DNA of 64,000 bases, taken from Cupriavidus laharis. GTDB lineage: Bacteria; Pseudomonadota; Gammaproteobacteria; Burkholderiales; Burkholderiaceae. Positions within the stretch are counted from its first letter, which is position 1. Every line of letters starts with the position of its first letter. Below, in pieces: positions 52,637 through 61,879 of this stretch. Position numbers and translations under genes: made by a program. The notes under the pieces were generated by a model. That model saw only the letters and a program-made list of their open reading frames with translations, made no database searches and was not told the origin of the DNA. Location of the stretch: positions 186,001-250,000 of the forward strand of contig NZ_CAJZAI010000002.1 in NCBI RefSeq assembly GCF_914271435.1. The letters are read 5' to 3'.

Positions 52637-53971
52637 CTATTCGCCGCGCCGGGCCGACGCACTCGCAAAAAAGCCCACGTCCGACACCGGCATGGTTGCC
52701 TCCGAATGGCCCGTGATGAACCGTTTGCGCATGGGCGCCAGCACCAGCTTCGCCGACAGGCCTGCTGCGATCGTCACCACCGCCGCCACCGTGAACACCG
52801 CATCCCAGCCACCGCGCGCCGACAGGATCGAGGCCAGCGGCACCAGCATCGCCGCCGTCCCCTTCGCCGTGTACAAGGTGCCCGCGTTTGCCGCCGCAAA
52901 CTTGCTGCCGAACGTATCCGCGCACAGCGCCGGGAAGATCGAGAAAATCTCGCCCCAGAACAGGAACGTCAGTGCCGCGAAGAACATGAACGCGTAGGGA
53001 TTCTGGCCAAATTGCATGAGCCCGAGCAGGGACAGGCCTTCGCCGATAAAGATCACGAACATCGTGTTCTCCCGGCCGAACCGGTCTGACAGAAAGCCGC
53101 ACAGCGGTCTCGTGAAGCCGTTGCACAGGTTGTCGATCGACAACGTCATCGTCAGCAGCGGCAGCGTCATCCCCAGCAGCGTCACCGGCATCGAGGCAAA
53201 GCCATAGTCCTTCGCAATCGGGCCAAGTTGCGCCGTCGCCATGATCCCGCCCGCGGCCACCGCCACGAAGCTCACGTAGATCAGCCAGAACACCGGGGTC
53301 TTCACCATCTGGCCGGGTGTGAACTCCACCGGGTTCGTCAGCACCGCCTTCGCCGCCACCAGCCCCTTGGGTGCCCGCGGCTTCACCAGCAGCAGCGCCA
53401 GCGCGAAGATCGCCACGCCTTGCAGGATGCCGAAGAACAGGAAGGCCTTCTCATACCCGGCGCTCTGGATCATGTTCGCGATCGGGATCACCGTGATCGC
53501 TGCGCCCGCGCCGAAGCCGGCGGCCGTCAGCCCTGCCGCCAGGCCGCGCTTGTCCGGGAACCACTTCAGCGCATTGCCCACGCAGGTCCCGTACACACCA
53601 CCCGCGCCAATGCCCGCGATCACCGCCGCCGCATACAGCTCCGGCAGCGTCGTCGCGTACGCATTCATCACCCACGCCAGGCCCGCGCAAAGCGCGCCAC
53701 CCGCCACCACCGGCCGCGGCCCGAACTTGTCCACCAGCCAGCCTTCCAGCGGCACCAGCCAGGTTTCCGTCACGATGAATATGGAAAACGCCACCTGGAT
53801 CGCGGACGTGCCCCAGTGATGCCTGGCGTCCATCGGTGACACAAAGAGAGTCCAGCCATACTGCAGGTTTGCAACCAAACCCATGCAAACCACACCTACG
53901 GCCAGTTGGAACCAACGATTCTGCAGGCCGCGTCCATTGCCGGTCGCGGCTCCCGCTTCTTGATGCGCCAT
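52637..53971 (-). CDS. oxlT: Oxalate/formate antiporter (MFS, OxlT family), copy 3
   Basis: This 444-aa 12-TM carrier is nearly identical to the protein at 37388. Differences include the N-terminus (MAHQEAGAATGNG) and the C-terminus (TMPVSDVGFFASASARRGE), plus a few conservative changes (SAITV/AAITV, EFSPGQ/EFTPGQ, KDFGF/KDYGF). The DNA is also almost the same, showing recent duplication or gene conversion. It lies between oxc-frc and pntAB, all on the minus strand. Its upstream region keeps the LysR-type element of copy 2 and lacks the GntR-type operator. Confidence 0.92.
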   Translation of the reverse strand: MAHQEAGAATGNGRGLQNRWFQLAVGVVCMGLVANLQYGWTLFVSPMDARHHWGTSAIQVAFSIFIVTETWLVPLEGWLVDKFGPRPVVAGGALCAGLAWVMNAYATTLPELYAAAVIAGIGAGGVYGTCVGNALKWFPDKRGLAAGLTAAGFGAGAAITVIPIANMIQSAGYEKAFLFFGILQGVAIFALALLLVKPRAPKGLVAAKAVLTNPVEFTPGQMVKTPVFWLIYVSFVAVAAGGIMATAQLGPIAKDYGFASMPVTLLGMTLPLLTMTLSIDNLCNGFTRPLCGFLSDRFGRENTMFVIFIGEGLSLLGLMQFGQNPYAFMFFAALTFLFWGEIFSIFPALCADTFGSKFAAANAGTLYTAKGTAAMLVPLASILSARGGWDAVFTVAAVVTIAAGLSAKLVLAPMRKRFITGHSEATMPVSDVGFFASASARRGE

Positions 53972-54127
53972 CTACGTGTCTCCTAGTGCTTATTCATGCG
54001 TCCTCGTCGGGACGGCTGGGGGCTTTCTCTTCGGAGCCCTTCTTCACAACTAGATCGGCGCCTGACATTGCGGCACGTAATTCTGGGGATTGATGCTACC
54101 CGATGCTTAATTTCGTCGGGCTTAAAC

Positions 54128-54165
54128 TTTTTTATCGTATCTATTCACGATCGTTTATATATTGC
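54128..54165. promoter_or_regulatory. Second copy of the putative LysR-binding element, upstream of oxlT3
   Basis: 33 of 38 bases match the element at 38873, including the CGTTTATATATTGC end, at a similar distance from the antiporter start. No LysR gene lies beside this copy. Confidence 0.55.
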
Positions 54166-54257
54166 GAAATCCGCATCAATCGCGAGCCCATCCGCCGCAT
54201 GACTGCAAGCTGATACATAAGTCATCGTCAAGCACCGCGGCGGACGGAAGCGCTCAA

Positions 54258-55655
54258 TCAGGCAGGAACCTCCTCGAGCTGGCGCAGCAGTGCGTCCACA
54301 CTGCCCTTGGCATCGCCGAACCACATCCGCGTGTTCTCCTTGTAAAACAAGGGGTTGTCGACGCCCGCATAGCCGGCGGCCATGCTGCGCTTGGACACCA
54401 CCACGGTGCGCGCCTTCCAGACTTCGAGTACCGGCATGCCGGCGATGGGGCTGGCGGGGTCTTCGAGCGCCCCCGGGTTAACGATATCGTTGGCGCCAAC
54501 CACCAGGACGACATCGGCATGCTCGAAATCGTCGTTGATCTCCTCCATCTCGAGCACGATGTCATACGGCACACGCGCCTCGGCCAGCAGTACGTTCATA
54601 TGCCCGGGCAGGCGGCCCGCCACCGGATGGATGCCGAAGCGCACATTGACGCCCTGCGCCTTCAGCCGCCGCGCGATCTCGCTGATGGTGCCCTGCGCCT
54701 GCGCCACCGCCATGCCGTAGCCGGGCACGATGATGACCTCGTTCGCGTCCTTGAGCAGCGCGCTCACCTCCTCGCTCGACACCGGCAGCACTTCGCCCTG
54801 CTCCGCCGCCGCGCCCTTGGCCTGCGCGGCGCCGAACCCGCCCAGGATCACCGACAGGAACTTGCGGTTCATGGCCTTGCACATGATGTAGCTGAGGATG
54901 GCGCCGCTCGAGCCCACGAGCGCCCCCGTGATGATGAGCAGGTCGTTGCCGAGCATGAAGCCGGTTGCCGCCGCGGCCCAGCCCGAGTAGCTGTTCAGCA
55001 TCGACACCACTACTGGCATGTCTGCGCCGCCGATGGCCGCGACCAGGTGCGCGCCCACCAGCAGCGCGATCACCGTCATCACGCCCAGCGGCACCAGCCC
55101 GTCCTGCACCGTCGGCGCGTTGAGGAACTGGTAGCCCAGCACCACGCACGCCGCGAGCGCCAGCGCGTTGAGCACGTGGCGGCCCGGCAGCAGCGTCGGC
55201 TTGCCGCCGAGCGTGCCGCGCAGCTTCAGGAAGGCGATCACCGACCCCGTGAAGGTCACTGCGCCGATCAGGATGCCGAGGTAGGTCTCCACTTCGTGGA
55301 TCGCTTTCTCGGCGCCCGCGAGTGCATGCGAATCGAGGTAGTTCGCATAGCCCACCAGCACCGCGGCCAGGCCGACGAAGCTGTGCAGCACGGCCACCAG
55401 CTCCGGCATCTGCGTCATCTCGACGCGACGGGCCAGCACCGCGCCGGCTGCTGCGCCAAGCACCATCGCGCCGATGATGATGGGCACCCCGTCGGGGCTG
55501 CCCGCCAGCACCGTGGTCAGGATGGCGATGGCCATGCCGGCGATGCCCAGCAGGTTGCCGCGTTTCGCGGTGGCCGGATGGCTCAGCCCACTCAGGCTGA
55601 GGATGAAGAGCGCGCTGGCGCCCAGGTAAGCAATATTGCTGATTCCCGAAGGCAT
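54258..55655 (-). CDS. pntB: NAD(P) transhydrogenase subunit beta
   Basis: This 465-aa subunit has an N-terminal membrane domain of about eight TM helices (residues 1-260) and a C-terminal NADP-binding domain III ([69 protein letters not shown]). With PntA it uses proton entry to drive hydride transfer from NADH to NADP+. It follows pntA by 10 bp in the operon frc2-fah-pntA-pntB. Confidence 0.96.
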   Translation of the reverse strand: MPSGISNIAYLGASALFILSLSGLSHPATAKRGNLLGIAGMAIAILTTVLAGSPDGVPIIIGAMVLGAAAGAVLARRVEMTQMPELVAVLHSFVGLAAVLVGYANYLDSHALAGAEKAIHEVETYLGILIGAVTFTGSVIAFLKLRGTLGGKPTLLPGRHVLNALALAACVVLGYQFLNAPTVQDGLVPLGVMTVIALLVGAHLVAAIGGADMPVVVSMLNSYSGWAAAATGFMLGNDLLIITGALVGSSGAILSYIMCKAMNRKFLSVILGGFGAAQAKGAAAEQGEVLPVSSEEVSALLKDANEVIIVPGYGMAVAQAQGTISEIARRLKAQGVNVRFGIHPVAGRLPGHMNVLLAEARVPYDIVLEMEEINDDFEHADVVLVVGANDIVNPGALEDPASPIAGMPVLEVWKARTVVVSKRSMAAGYAGVDNPLFYKENTRMWFGDAKGSVDALLRQLEEVPA

Positions 55656-55665
55656 GTCTGTCTCC

Positions 55666-57222
55666 TCAGTCGCGCTGGAACATCTTCAGCATGCGCTGCG
55701 TCACCAGGAAGCCGCCCGCGATGTTGATAGTGGCGATCAGCACCGCCGCGCCGGCGATGATGGCGGTGGCCAGTGACGGCTTGCCGAGCTGCACGAGCGC
55801 GCCGACCACGATGATCCCGCTGATTGCGTTGGTCACGCTCATCAACGGCGTATGCAGTGCAGCAGTCACGTTCCATACGACCTGATAGCCGACGAAGATG
55901 GCCAGCACGAACACCGTGAAGTGGGCCATGAAGGCCGGTGGTGCCACGGCACCAAGCGCCAGCAGCGCCATCACGGCGATGGCCAGTGCAACAAGCGTCG
56001 TGCCAGTGCGGCTGGGCGGCTCGGCGGGCTCGGCCTGCACCGGTGCCTCGGCCGCAGGCGCCGGAGGCGGCAAGGTCTTGAGCGGCGGCGGCGGCCAGGT
56101 CACGTCGCCCTGGTGCAGCACCGTGGCGCCACGGATCATCTCGTCATCCATGTCGACGACAAGCTGGCCGTCCTTGCCGGGCGTCAGCTCCGTCAGCAGG
56201 TGCCGGATATTGGTGGCATAGAGCTGGCTGGACTGCGCCGCCATGCGGCTGGGCAGGTCGGTGTAGCCAACCACCGTTACCCCCTGGTGCGTCACCGATT
56301 CACCGGGCACGGTCAGCACGCAATTGCCGCCCTGCTCCGCAGCGAGATCCACCACCACGCTGCCGGGACGCATCAGCGCCACCGTGTCGGCTTCCAGCAG
56401 GCGTGGTGCAGGCTTGCCGGGAATCAGCGCGGTGGTGATGATGATGTCCACCTCGCGCGCCTGCTCGGCGAAGAGCTTCATCTCGGCTTCGATGAATGCC
56501 GGGCTCATCTCCTTGGCATAGCCGCCGCTGCCGCTGCCGTCCTCCTCGATTTCCACGGTCAGGAATTCGGCGCCCAGGCTTTCGATCTGCTGGCGCACCA
56601 CGGGCCGCGTGTCGAACGCACGCACCACGGCACCCAGGCTGCGCGCCGCGCCGATGGCAGCCAGCCCTGCAACGCCTGCGCCGATCACCAGCACGCGCGC
56701 GGGCGGGATCTTGCCCGCCGCCGTGATCTGGCCGGCGAAGGGACGACCGAATGCATGCGCGGCTTCAATCACCGCGCGATAGCCCGCCATATTGGCCATC
56801 GAGCTGAGCGCATCGAGCTTCTGTGCGCGCGAGATGCGCGGCACGCAGTCCATCGCCAGCACCGTAGCGCCGCGCTGCGACAGCCGCTCCAGCAGCGCCA
56901 TCTGCTGCGCGGGCCAGACAAAGCTGATCAGCGCGGCGTGCTTCTTGAGCAGCGCCGCTTCTTCCACGCCCAGGCTCGGATGCACCTGCGGCGGGCGCAC
57001 CTTGATGACTACGTCGACCGACGCCCACAAGCTGGCGGCATCCACGATGGCAGCACCGGCGGCCCGATACGCTTCGTCCGAGAACGAGGCCTGCTGGCCG
57101 GCACCGGATTCCACCGCCACCTCGTAACCGAGCTTGGTCAGTTCCCTGACCGAATCGGGCGTCGCGGCAACGCGCCGCTCCCCGGGATGGACCTCCCGGG
57201 GGACACCAATTGTCATTGGCAT
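55666..57222 (-). CDS. pntA: NAD(P) transhydrogenase subunit alpha
   Basis: This 518-aa subunit starts at [19 protein letters not shown]. Domain I binds NADH ([22 protein letters not shown] near residue 168; [20 protein letters not shown]), followed by an Ala/Pro-rich linker ([15 protein letters not shown]) and about four TM helices. It is thus a full-length fused alpha chain, as in E. coli, not the split PntAA/PntAB form. It supplies NADPH, here within an oxalate-responsive operon, which fits demand by an NADPH-dependent oxalyl-CoA reductase. Confidence 0.95.
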   Translation of the reverse strand: MPMTIGVPREVHPGERRVAATPDSVRELTKLGYEVAVESGAGQQASFSDEAYRAAGAAIVDAASLWASVDVVIKVRPPQVHPSLGVEEAALLKKHAALISFVWPAQQMALLERLSQRGATVLAMDCVPRISRAQKLDALSSMANMAGYRAVIEAAHAFGRPFAGQITAAGKIPPARVLVIGAGVAGLAAIGAARSLGAVVRAFDTRPVVRQQIESLGAEFLTVEIEEDGSGSGGYAKEMSPAFIEAEMKLFAEQAREVDIIITTALIPGKPAPRLLEADTVALMRPGSVVVDLAAEQGGNCVLTVPGESVTHQGVTVVGYTDLPSRMAAQSSQLYATNIRHLLTELTPGKDGQLVVDMDDEMIRGATVLHQGDVTWPPPPLKTLPPPAPAAEAPVQAEPAEPPSRTGTTLVALAIAVMALLALGAVAPPAFMAHFTVFVLAIFVGYQVVWNVTAALHTPLMSVTNAISGIIVVGALVQLGKPSLATAIIAGAAVLIATINIAGGFLVTQRMLKMFQRD

Positions 57223-57263
57223 GGCTTTCCCTTTGATTGTTGGGCGCTTTGATAGTTGGGCGA

Positions 57264-58046
57264 TCACCCGCGCACGTGGTTCACCAGCGAGCCGATGCCT
57301 TCGATGCTCACCTCCACCACCGCGCCATCCTTCATCGAGCCCACGCCCAGCGACGTGCCGACGGCGATCACATCGCCCGGCATCAGCGTCAGGTCCTGCG
57401 AGATGCGGCTGACCTGCTCCTCGGGCGAGAAGATCATGTCCGAGAGCGGATAGTTCTGGCGCTCCACGCCGTCGAGCCGCGTCTTCACGCTGGCGGCACG
57501 CCAGTTGAAGCCAGGCACGATGGCCGGACCAATGCAGCCGAAGGTGTCGAAGCCCTTGGCGCGCGTCCACTGCGGGAAATTCGGGTCGGCAGCGATCAGT
57601 TCGGCCGCGGTCACGTCATTGACAATCGTGTAGCCAAAGATGTGCGACGCTGCTTCGGCCACCGACACATTGCGCGCCTTCTTGCCGATCACGATGCCAA
57701 GCTCGCCTTCGTAGACGATCTTGCCGTCATAGCTGCGCGGCCGTTCCACGGCATCGCCAGAACCCGCCAGCGAAGTCGCCGGCTTGATCAGGAACAGCGG
57801 ATGGGTCGGCACCGGTTTTTCCAGCTTGCGCGCCAGCGCATGGAAGTTGTTCCACAACGCCACGACCTTGCCGGGTTCGCACGGGGCGAACAGGTGCAGT
57901 TCGCTCAGCTTGTGGACGGCGCCGGTGGGCTGCGGACCGGTATAGCCAGGACCATCGTATTCGACGACGCGGTCATTGCCATCGCCTTCTGTGAGGCCAT
58001 AACCAACGCTGCCGTCGGCACGGCGAAAACGAATCCAGGATTGCAC
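57264..58046 (-). CDS. Fumarylacetoacetate hydrolase (FAH) family protein
   Basis: This 260-aa FAH-fold enzyme starts at GTG (58046), preceded by GGAGGAG; a TTG start at 58076 is possible. Metal-binding and catalytic segments are [16 protein letters not shown] (two acidic ligands), [17 protein letters not shown] and [10 protein letters not shown]. The C-terminal [18 protein letters not shown] is family-typical. Family members hydrolyse acylpyruvates, decarboxylate oxaloacetate or open related 2-oxo acids. It is second in the operon frc2-fah-pntA-pntB. A role on a C2-C4 oxo-acid linked to oxalate is inferred from context only. Confidence 0.9.
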   Translation of the reverse strand: MQSWIRFRRADGSVGYGLTEGDGNDRVVEYDGPGYTGPQPTGAVHKLSELHLFAPCEPGKVVALWNNFHALARKLEKPVPTHPLFLIKPATSLAGSGDAVERPRSYDGKIVYEGELGIVIGKKARNVSVAEAASHIFGYTIVNDVTAAELIAADPNFPQWTRAKGFDTFGCIGPAIVPGFNWRAASVKTRLDGVERQNYPLSDMIFSPEEQVSRISQDLTLMPGDVIAVGTSLGVGSMKDGAVVEVSIEGIGSLVNHVRG

Positions 58047-58128
58047 AGCACGAACTCCTCCGGCGGGCACGCGCAAGGCGTGCCCGCTCGGTGTGAGAAA
58101 CAGAGGAAGAGGAAAGGAAGGCGGATGC

Positions 58129-59361
58129 TCAGATCGCGCCGGCCAGCTTCATCGCGTCGATCTGGGCCGGCGTGCGGCCCAGCCACTCCAGGATTTCCTC
58201 GGTGTGCTCGCCCAGCAGCGGGGCGCGCTCCACCTTCACCGGTGAATCGGACAGCGCGATGGGCGAGCCCAGTTGCACGTACTTGCCGCGCGTCGGATGC
58301 TCCAGCTCCACCAGGTAGCCACGCTCGTACATCGACTGGTCCTCGATCAGGTCCTTCATCGACAGGATCGGACCGCACGGCACATCGACTTCATTGAGCG
58401 CGTTCATCACCTCGAACTTCGTCAGGCCCATGGTCCACTGCTCGATGATGCCGAAGCATTCCCCGAGCTTCTTCAGGCGCACCTCGGGCGTGGCGAACTC
58501 GGGGTCGGTGATCAGTTCCTCGCGGCCGCACAGGCGCATCAGCGGCTCCCAGCCCTGCGGCTGGATGATGACGTAGACGTAGTCGTTGGGGCCACCCGGC
58601 GAGCAGCGCAGCGCGGCGCCCGGCTGGCCGCCGCCCGACGCATTGCCGGCGCGCGGCACGTGGTCGTCGAACTGCTCGTTGGGGTACTCGCGCAGCGGGC
58701 CGGCATCGAGCCGCTGCTGGTCGCGCAGCTTCACGCGGCACAGGTTCAGCACCGCGTCCTGCATGGCCACTTCCACGCGCTGGCCGCGCCCCGAATGCTC
58801 GCGCTGCAGCAGCGCGGCCAGGATGCCGACCACGCAGTGCACACCGGTGCCCGAGTCGCCGATCTGTGCGCCGGTCACGGTCGGCACGCCAGCGGCGTCG
58901 CCGGTGGTGGAGGCAGAGCCGCCCATGCACTGGGCCACGTTCTCATACGCCTTGCAGTCCTGGTACGGGCCAGGGCCGAAGCCCTTGATCGACGCGTAGA
59001 CGAGGCGCGGGTTCAGGTCCTGCAGGTGGTCCCAGTCGAAGCCGGCGCGCGCCAGCACGCCGGGGCCGAAGTTCTCGATCAGCACGTCGCTGCGCTGGAC
59101 AAGGTCTTCCAGCAGCGCCTTGCCTTCGGGCGTCTTCATGTTTAGCGTCAGGCTGCGCTTGTTGCTGTTGAGCATGGTGAAGTACAGGCTGTCGGCGTTG
59201 GGCACGTCACGCAGCTGGCTGCGCGTAATGTCGCCGCGGCCCGGCATTTCCACCTTGATGACGTCGGCACCCATCCATGCCATCAGCTGCGTGGCGGAAG
59301 GGCCTGCCTGGACGTGCGTCATGTCCAGGACACGGATGCCATCCAGTGCTTTTCTTTCCAT
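58129..59361 (-). CDS. frc: Formyl-CoA:oxalate CoA-transferase paralogue (CaiB/BaiF family)
   Basis: This 410-aa protein has its catalytic Asp at residue 169 ([10 protein letters not shown]), the same position as in the first Frc. The shared segments [15 protein letters not shown] and [15 protein letters not shown] are also present. Its loop reads [10 protein letters not shown], with Ser in place of the first loop Gly. The start MERKALDG was chosen since the open frame upstream runs through operator S5. It probably uses oxalate, but another dicarboxylate or CoA donor is possible. It heads frc2-fah-pntA-pntB. Confidence 0.9.
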   Translation of the reverse strand: MERKALDGIRVLDMTHVQAGPSATQLMAWMGADVIKVEMPGRGDITRSQLRDVPNADSLYFTMLNSNKRSLTLNMKTPEGKALLEDLVQRSDVLIENFGPGVLARAGFDWDHLQDLNPRLVYASIKGFGPGPYQDCKAYENVAQCMGGSASTTGDAAGVPTVTGAQIGDSGTGVHCVVGILAALLQREHSGRGQRVEVAMQDAVLNLCRVKLRDQQRLDAGPLREYPNEQFDDHVPRAGNASGGGQPGAALRCSPGGPNDYVYVIIQPQGWEPLMRLCGREELITDPEFATPEVRLKKLGECFGIIEQWTMGLTKFEVMNALNEVDVPCGPILSMKDLIEDQSMYERGYLVELEHPTRGKYVQLGSPIALSDSPVKVERAPLLGEHTEEILEWLGRTPAQIDAMKLAGAI

Positions 59362-59399
59362 GGCGATGTCTCCTCTGCTCTGATTAGTGTCTTGATGAC

Positions 59400-59420
59400 A
59401 TACGGTATGTGATATATCAG
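59400..59420 (-). promoter_or_regulatory. GntR-type operator S5 at the frc2 promoter
   Basis: GGTATGTGATATATCA with flanking ATAC; TTGCTG-N17-TACCGT frames it on the minus strand, exactly as at S3. It is 39-59 bp upstream of the frc2 start. Confidence 0.75.
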
Positions 59421-59599
59421 AGAACAGCAAGCAATTTTCCTGTTCAACAGCCAACTTTCGTCGCTGCGACGCAGCAATACCAGCAAAGGGAGGTCACGCC
59501 GCGTTCGGGCGTATGCCTTGTGTGGCCGTGGCTAGCTGGTGCAAGGCGACATCAGAGTGAAGAAAGAGGCAAATTCGCGAGGATATTGCGCCTGATGCA

Positions 59600-59617
59600 C
59601 TGATATATCACATACCA
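59600..59617 (+). promoter_or_regulatory. GntR-type operator S6, inverted
   Basis: CTGATATATCACATACCA is a full half of the palindrome in opposite orientation to S5, 191 bp away centre to centre. It lies between S5 and the gntR stop. No other feature was recognised in 59421-59599. Confidence 0.62.
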
Positions 59618-59639
59618 AAATGCAAGGAATTCACGCGGA

Positions 59640-59674
59640 AGCCAAAACAAGAACGGCGGACAAAGTCCGCCGTT
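59640..59674 (-). terminator. Rho-independent terminator of gntR
   Basis: A perfect 10-bp stem (AACGGCGGAC and its complement, 3-nt loop) followed on the minus strand by TTCTTGTTTTGG, 33 bp after the gntR stop. Confidence 0.78.
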
Positions 59675-59706
59675 ACGATTGGTAGCAACTGCCCTCTTAC
59701 GGTAGC

Positions 59707-60426
59707 TCAGTCGAGAAAATCGCAGTGCTTCTCGACGTAGTCGGCCAGGTCCAGCGAGTGCTGCCGCACCAGCCGCTCGGCCAGCTCGGTGTCGCGCTTT
59801 TCCAACGCCTCGATGATACGCAGGTGGTCGACGATCGAGCGTGCCGCCCGGTCGCTTTGCGAGATGGTCATCTTCCGGATCGCCCGCACGTGGATGAAGA
59901 TATTGCGGATCGTGTCCATGATGATCTGCGACTTCGACAGCTGCACGATCGCCTGGTGGAACACGATGTTGGCGTCCGAATACTCTTCGATATGCTCGGC
60001 CGGCGTCGAATCGCGGAAGCTGTCGAACATGCGCCGCAACTGGGCGATCTCGGCATCCGTGGCATGCAGCGTGGCAAGTCGCGCCGCCATGCTTTCCAGT
60101 GCGGCCCACATCTGGATCATCTCGACGATCTCGCGCTTGGTCTTGCGCATGATGTAGATGCCGCGCCGGGGCACCGTGCGCAGGAAGCCCTCCTGCTCGA
60201 GCAGCGTCATGGCTTCGCGGATCGGCGTGCGGCTCACGCCCATGGCTTCGCTCAGCACGCGCTCATCGAGCCGGATCTCGTCGCGCGACTGATAGATATC
60301 CGCATCCGCAATGGCCTGGCGCAGCATGGCATAGGCCTGGTCACGCAGGCTTGCGCCTGCATTGATCGGTTGCACGGACAAGGCCAGCGCGGCAGGCTGG
60401 ACGATAGGTTGGCTTTGCGCAGACAT
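59707..60426 (-). CDS. GntR family regulator (FadR subfamily, FCD domain), candidate oxalate regulator
   Basis: This 239-aa protein has a winged HTH at residues 30-90 (GVSRTPIREAMTLLEQEGFLRTVPRRGIYI). The C-terminal all-helical FCD ligand domain (MIQMWAALESMAARLA, YSDANIVFHQAIVQLSKS, DHLRIIEALEKRD, RLVRQHSLDLADYVEKH) has Asp/His residues that usually bind a metal and a small carboxylate. The start MSAQSQPIVQP was chosen before the open frame's unrelated extension. It lies between the frc2 operon and panE, with operator variants on both sides and one before its own gene. It is the natural candidate to bind GGTATGTGATATATCA. Confidence 0.93.
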   Translation of the reverse strand: MSAQSQPIVQPAALALSVQPINAGASLRDQAYAMLRQAIADADIYQSRDEIRLDERVLSEAMGVSRTPIREAMTLLEQEGFLRTVPRRGIYIMRKTKREIVEMIQMWAALESMAARLATLHATDAEIAQLRRMFDSFRDSTPAEHIEEYSDANIVFHQAIVQLSKSQIIMDTIRNIFIHVRAIRKMTISQSDRAARSIVDHLRIIEALEKRDTELAERLVRQHSLDLADYVEKHCDFLD

Positions 60427-60578
60427 GAATAGCTCGTGTGAGACCGGTGGCGCGGCCGCCACAATGGCTGCCCGCCGCATTCCTGCACAGCTTAGCAAAA
60501 TCGCCTGGATTCATTCCCGGATCGCATCAAACCCCGATAAGGATTCGATGGCGGCATCCGCCCGGCGCCCGGTCTGTC

Positions 60579-60597
60579 GTATATGGTATATCACAAT
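60579..60597 (-). promoter_or_regulatory. GntR-type operator S7, upstream of gntR
   Basis: TATGGTATATCACAATG is a weaker copy with one mismatch in the TGATATATCA core, about 155-170 bp before the gntR start. It suggests autoregulation. Confidence 0.5.
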
Positions 60598-60718
60598 GGA
60601 TATCCATTCCGGATGGCGAAGCCACGAAAACGTGACTTTCCCCGCCCACTTAGCGGCAGAAAGCGCCACCCGGTCCATGCGGGGCCGAAGACCGGGCGGC
60701 TGGGACCGCCCATCCGGG

Positions 60719-61696
60719 TCAGGCTGCCAGACGCGCCATTTCGTCGCGCTGCTTGATCAGGCCCAGCACCGCGTCGCACATCGGCGTGGGCTGGCCGACG
60801 AGCCGGCCCATCTCCTGCACCACGGTCAGCAGCGGATCGATTTCCATCGCACGGCCGGCTTCCAGATCCTGGAGCATCGACGTCTTGTGGGCGCCCACCG
60901 CGCCTGCGCCATTGATGCGCCGCTCCACATCGACACGGAACTTCACCCCGAAGGACTCGGCAATGCTCTGGGCCTCCAGCATCATCTGGCGCGACAGCGC
61001 ACGCGTGGCCGGGTTGGCGGTGATCACGTCGAGCGTCGCATGGGTCAGCGCACTGATCGGGTTGAAGCACAGGTTGCCCCACAACTTGAGCCAGATCTCG
61101 TCGCGGATGTTGTCGCGCACCGGCGCTTCCAGGTCGGCGGCCATCATCATTTCGCTGAGCCGCGTCACGCGGTCTGAATGGCTGCCGTCAGGCTCGCCTA
61201 GCGGAAACTTCTTGCCATACACATGCTTGATCACGCCGGGCTCGATGATTTCCGCGGCGGGATAGACCACGCAGCCGATCGCGCGCTCCGGCCCGAAGCC
61301 CCGCCACTGCCGGCCGCCAGGGTCCACGCTTTCCAGCGTCGAGCCAGCCAGCTTGCCGCCATGCTTGTAGAAGTACCAGTACGGAATGCCGTTGACGCCC
61401 GTGACCACGGCGGTCTGCGGCCCCAGCAGCGGCTGCATCAAGTCCACCACGCCGGGCACGGAATGCGCCTTTAGGGTAATGAACACATAGTCCTGCGGCC
61501 CGAGATCGCGCGGGTCGCTGGTGCAGTTGACCTTGGCCACGCGCTCCTCGCCGTCGATCAGCAACCGGACGCCGTTCGCCTGCATGGCGGCCAGGTGCGG
61601 GCCGCGCGCCACGAAGCTGACCTCTGCCCCCGCGCGCGCCAGCTGGGCGCCGACATAGCCGCCGATGGCGCCTGCCCCATAGATGCACACTTTCAT
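60719..61696 (-). CDS. panE: PanE/ApbA-like 2-dehydropantoate reductase family protein; candidate oxalyl-CoA reductase
   Basis: This 325-aa protein has the NADP-binding motif GAGAIGGYVGAQLARAG at residue 7. The family catalytic Lys/Asn region is IWLKLWGNLCFNPISALTHATL, and SMLQDLEAGRAMEIDPL carries the conserved Glu. The annotation by homology would be ketopantoate reductase (pantothenate synthesis). However, its promoter carries the full palindromic GntR operator, as do the oxalate genes. In Methylobacterium extorquens a PanE homologue (PanE2) serves as NADPH-dependent oxalyl-CoA reductase. That role is proposed here: oxalyl-CoA to glyoxylate. Confidence 0.9.
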   Translation of the reverse strand: MKVCIYGAGAIGGYVGAQLARAGAEVSFVARGPHLAAMQANGVRLLIDGEERVAKVNCTSDPRDLGPQDYVFITLKAHSVPGVVDLMQPLLGPQTAVVTGVNGIPYWYFYKHGGKLAGSTLESVDPGGRQWRGFGPERAIGCVVYPAAEIIEPGVIKHVYGKKFPLGEPDGSHSDRVTRLSEMMMAADLEAPVRDNIRDEIWLKLWGNLCFNPISALTHATLDVITANPATRALSRQMMLEAQSIAESFGVKFRVDVERRINGAGAVGAHKTSMLQDLEAGRAMEIDPLLTVVQEMGRLVGQPTPMCDAVLGLIKQRDEMARLAA

Positions 61697-61722
61697 TGCC
61701 TGTCTCCTTGATGGCTCGATGG

Positions 61723-61750
61723 TATGTTGTGATATATCACATACTATATT
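61723..61750 (-). promoter_or_regulatory. GntR-type operator S8 over the panE promoter
   Basis: This is the most symmetric copy: GGTATGT-T-GTGATATATCACATAC. On the minus strand TTGTCG (61766-61771), a 17-bp spacer and TAGTAT (61743-61748) precede panE, so the operator overlaps the -10 element, as for a repressor. Confidence 0.75.
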
Positions 61751-61879
61751 CCATAAAGGCGAACGACAACCCTAATCTGCGTCGGCACGATTTCCTCCGT
61801 CACGCGGCACTTGCTAACATGTCGGCAACACTGCGCTTGCGGGCCAGCGGCCCGGCCCCCACTCTCGACCGGAGTTGAC

